Part shown: piece by piece, positions 62,578 through 64,000 of the stretch
Layout: each line of letters begins with the position of its first letter
Numbering within the stretch: position 1 is the stretch's first letter
Assembly (NCBI GenBank): GCA_030692515.1
Contig: JAUXZS010000028.1
Location: forward strand, 1 to 64,000
DNA from: Bacteroidota bacterium
GTDB taxonomy: Bacteria > Bacteroidota > Bacteroidia > B-17B0 > Aurantibacillaceae
DNA length: 64,000 nt
Direction of reading: 5' to 3'
The notes under the pieces: model-generated
Told to the model about the DNA's origin: nothing
Database searches by the model: none
The model's input: the letters and a program-made list of their open reading frames with translations, nothing else
Program-made: the position numbers and the translations under genes

Positions 62578-64000
62578 TTATTTCCCGGCTACGCCATCTG
62601 ATTTTTGCTTCACCACTTTTATCCACTGGCCTTTAGTGCGTGCAAAAATGCTATTATCATACATTGCTTCGATGTTAAGGGCCGGTAAATAATACTTTCC
62701 CTCGTAACTTGCGTTAAGCATTAAGTTAAAGGTTTTACTTTCATTAGTATTTAAATCAAAATAAGTAAGTACTTTATCATCCTTAATATCTTGATAAGTA
62801 TAACTTGAGTTTTTTAATACCGCCTCATTATCATCCATACGAGCATTGTGTATTTCCCAACCTGATGGTATATAATTTATGATGGCAATATTTTTTATCT
62901 CGCCAACCATGCCTAAGTTTTTTACGTTAACCGTTAACATAAAATTAGTGCCTTGTACTAATTCTTCAGGGTTGATGATATTTCCAGCCATGTCTTTATA
63001 ACTTACACTTGTACTAATATTTTCGTTAGCCGCTACTTCCTCACCAATTGGTGGTTTACCACGATTTATTAAACGCACATAAAGCATACCTTTGCCATTA
63101 TTAATGATGTTGAAATTGCCCGCAGCATTCCCTTTAAAATCAATTGGTATTTGTGCAATCACCGATTTACCTTTTAAGCTAACCGCTTTACCGTTTACAG
63201 TTATTTGAGCTTGCATAGCAGAAGAACCACCAAACTTTTTAATAAAGCTACTCACTGCTACCAAACCGTAAGCCGTTGTTTGTGTACTTAACCAACTTTT
63301 GGATGATAAAATATCAGCAACCTTTTTTAATTGTGTAAAAGCTTGTTGTTTTTTATTAATAAGACATAACACATCTAAAATAATAGCCATATCTCTATCG
63401 GAAGAACCGTAAGTGTAGTAATTTACTCGGTATGGACTAACATCAGTTGTGGCTTTAGAAATTAATTTTTCTGCTTCGTCTGTTTGTCCAATTTGTGCAT
63501 AAGCACCCGCTAATAACCAGCGCGCTTGATTAGAAAGCATGGCATATTCACGTAAACGATTCATAGCGCTTAATACAGGTTGATTAGCCAATGCTAAAAC
63601 AAATAGTCGGTAAGCTTGTTGCTCATCGTTATTATAATATTTGTTTTTGTTTACTTCAAAATTCTGAGCCAAATTAGTTTGGTATTTTACCCAAGCGCTT
63701 TTAAAACCGCTTGGTAACTCAAAGCCTTTTTTCTCGGCAGAAATCATAAAATGTCCTGCGTAAGTTGTTCCCCATTCATCAGGTTGATTCATACCTTGCC
63801 AATAAGATAAGCCGCCGCTATTTAATTGAAACTTACGTAACTCGTTAATACCGTGTTTAATATTGGCTTCAATTGAAGATTTACTATCAGCTGATAATTC
63901 CATAATATCTGTCAAATACAATTGCGCAAATGTTTGAGAAGTAGTTTGTTCAACACAGCCATGCGGGTAAGTAATTAAATATTTTAAGCGTTCCTCTAAA
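62578..64000 (-). CDS. Bacterial alpha-2-macroglobulin, C-terminal part (5' end outside window)
   Basis: The reading frame stays open to the end of the window; the ATG at 63921 is internal. Codons 63946-63960 give G-C-V-E-Q in the context YPHGCVEQTTSQTF, the thioester motif of alpha-2-macroglobulins. The following helical thioester domain (ELRKFQLNSGGLSYWQGMNQ, ARWLLAGAYAQIGQTDEAEKL) and final MG/receptor-like beta domains run to the stop (62578). These proteins trap proteases in the periplasm, usually together with PbpC. Their pairing is kept in this genome region but the genes are 4.9 kb apart. Confidence 0.9.
   Translation of the reverse strand, partial: LEERLKYLITYPHGCVEQTTSQTFAQLYLTDIMELSADSKSSIEANIKHGINELRKFQLNSGGLSYWQGMNQPDEWGTTYAGHFMISAEKKGFELPSGFKSAWVKYQTNLAQNFEVNKNKYYNNDEQQAYRLFVLALANQPVLSAMNRLREYAMLSNQARWLLAGAYAQIGQTDEAEKLISKATTDVSPYRVNYYTYGSSDRDMAIILDVLCLINKKQQAFTQLKKVADILSSKSWLSTQTTAYGLVAVSSFIKKFGGSSAMQAQITVNGKAVSLKGKSVIAQIPIDFKGNAAGNFNIINNGKGMLYVRLINRGKPPIGEEVAANENISTSVSYKDMAGNIINPEELVQGTNFMLTVNVKNLGMVGEIKNIAIINYIPSGWEIHNARMDDNEAVLKNSSYTYQDIKDDKVLTYFDLNTNESKTFNLMLNASYEGKYYLPALNIEAMYDNSIFARTKGQWIKVVKQKSDGVAGK

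Noticed and set aside
62450-62692. Plus-strand ORF across the repeat and the end of the alpha-2-macroglobulin gene
   Set aside because: Half is repeat sequence, and half is antisense to a conserved C-terminal domain.
1-64000. tRNA, rRNA or riboswitch
   Set aside because: No cloverleaf, ribosomal core sequence or known riboswitch pattern was recognised by eye; a covariance-model search would be needed to exclude short RNAs.

Overview
The window is AT-rich DNA from a member of the Bacteroidota, probably a Flavobacteriales-, Cytophagales- or Sphingobacteriales-like environmental lineage. Four secreted proteins carry type IX secretion system (T9SS) C-terminal sorting domains. PorP/SprF-, PorV- and PorU-type proteins are encoded, together with bacillithiol synthesis (BshA), DUF1573, DUF6089 and BatA-type proteins and Bacteroidota-style promoters (TTG, about 19 bases, TAnnTTTG). 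No rRNA, tRNA, CRISPR array, phage or insertion sequence was seen. The coding capacity is mostly chromosomal core and envelope functions.

Layout. 1-8.7 kb (+): a very tight five-gene block with a repeat-rich T9SS type B surface protein (5' end outside the window), a PorP/SprF barrel, a PD40/PKD/OmpA-like protein, an unrecognised secreted protein, and a propeller/Y_Y_Y/SpoIIE phosphatase receptor. 8.8-17.7 kb (-): ArfB, an MBOAT/SGNH acyl-transfer pair, a PorV/PorQ-family barrel and a very long PorU-like C25 peptidase. 17.7-23.8 kb: cell-wall amidase, QueE, BshA, ApaG, a TPR protein and an SPFH protein. 23.8-32.9 kb: an M43 metalloprotease with T9SS tail, ComEC, DUF2027/Smr, an aminotransferase plus initiating sugar transferase, a second T9SS cargo protein and a small membrane protein. 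33-38.3 kb: a BatA-like protein, a dihydroorotase homologue with lost metal ligands, and a TPR receptor that stops where its SpoIIE domain should begin. 38.3-42 kb (-): CoaE, YbbR, YajC, DUF1573 and a DUF6089 barrel. 42.2-51.8 kb (+): a flavin oxidoreductase, an M16 peptidase pair split by an HD-CoaD fusion and a membrane glycosyltransferase, PdhB, a MiaE-like hydroxylase, a GT4 enzyme and a P460-like haem lipoprotein. 51.8-64 kb: TolB-like propeller, DPM1-like GT2, Omp85 barrel, Nudix, PbpC, a T9SS cargo protein, OsmC, small proteins, a GIY-YIG gene flanked by palindromic repeats, and the C-terminal part of a thioester alpha-2-macroglobulin (runs off the window).

Common threads are T9SS export with surface anchoring, envelope and peptidoglycan maintenance (amidase, PbpC, alpha-2-macroglobulin, YbbR, BatA) and the last two CoA steps (CoaD fused to HD, and CoaE). 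The most unusual items are the HD-CoaD fusion inside the split M16 operon, the five-gene T9SS/SpoIIE block, the truncated SpoIIE-type receptor, the metal-ligand-poor dihydroorotase, and the GIY-YIG gene framed by GTCATTGCGAGG-type palindromes. All calls come from reading the sequence; no database search was run.
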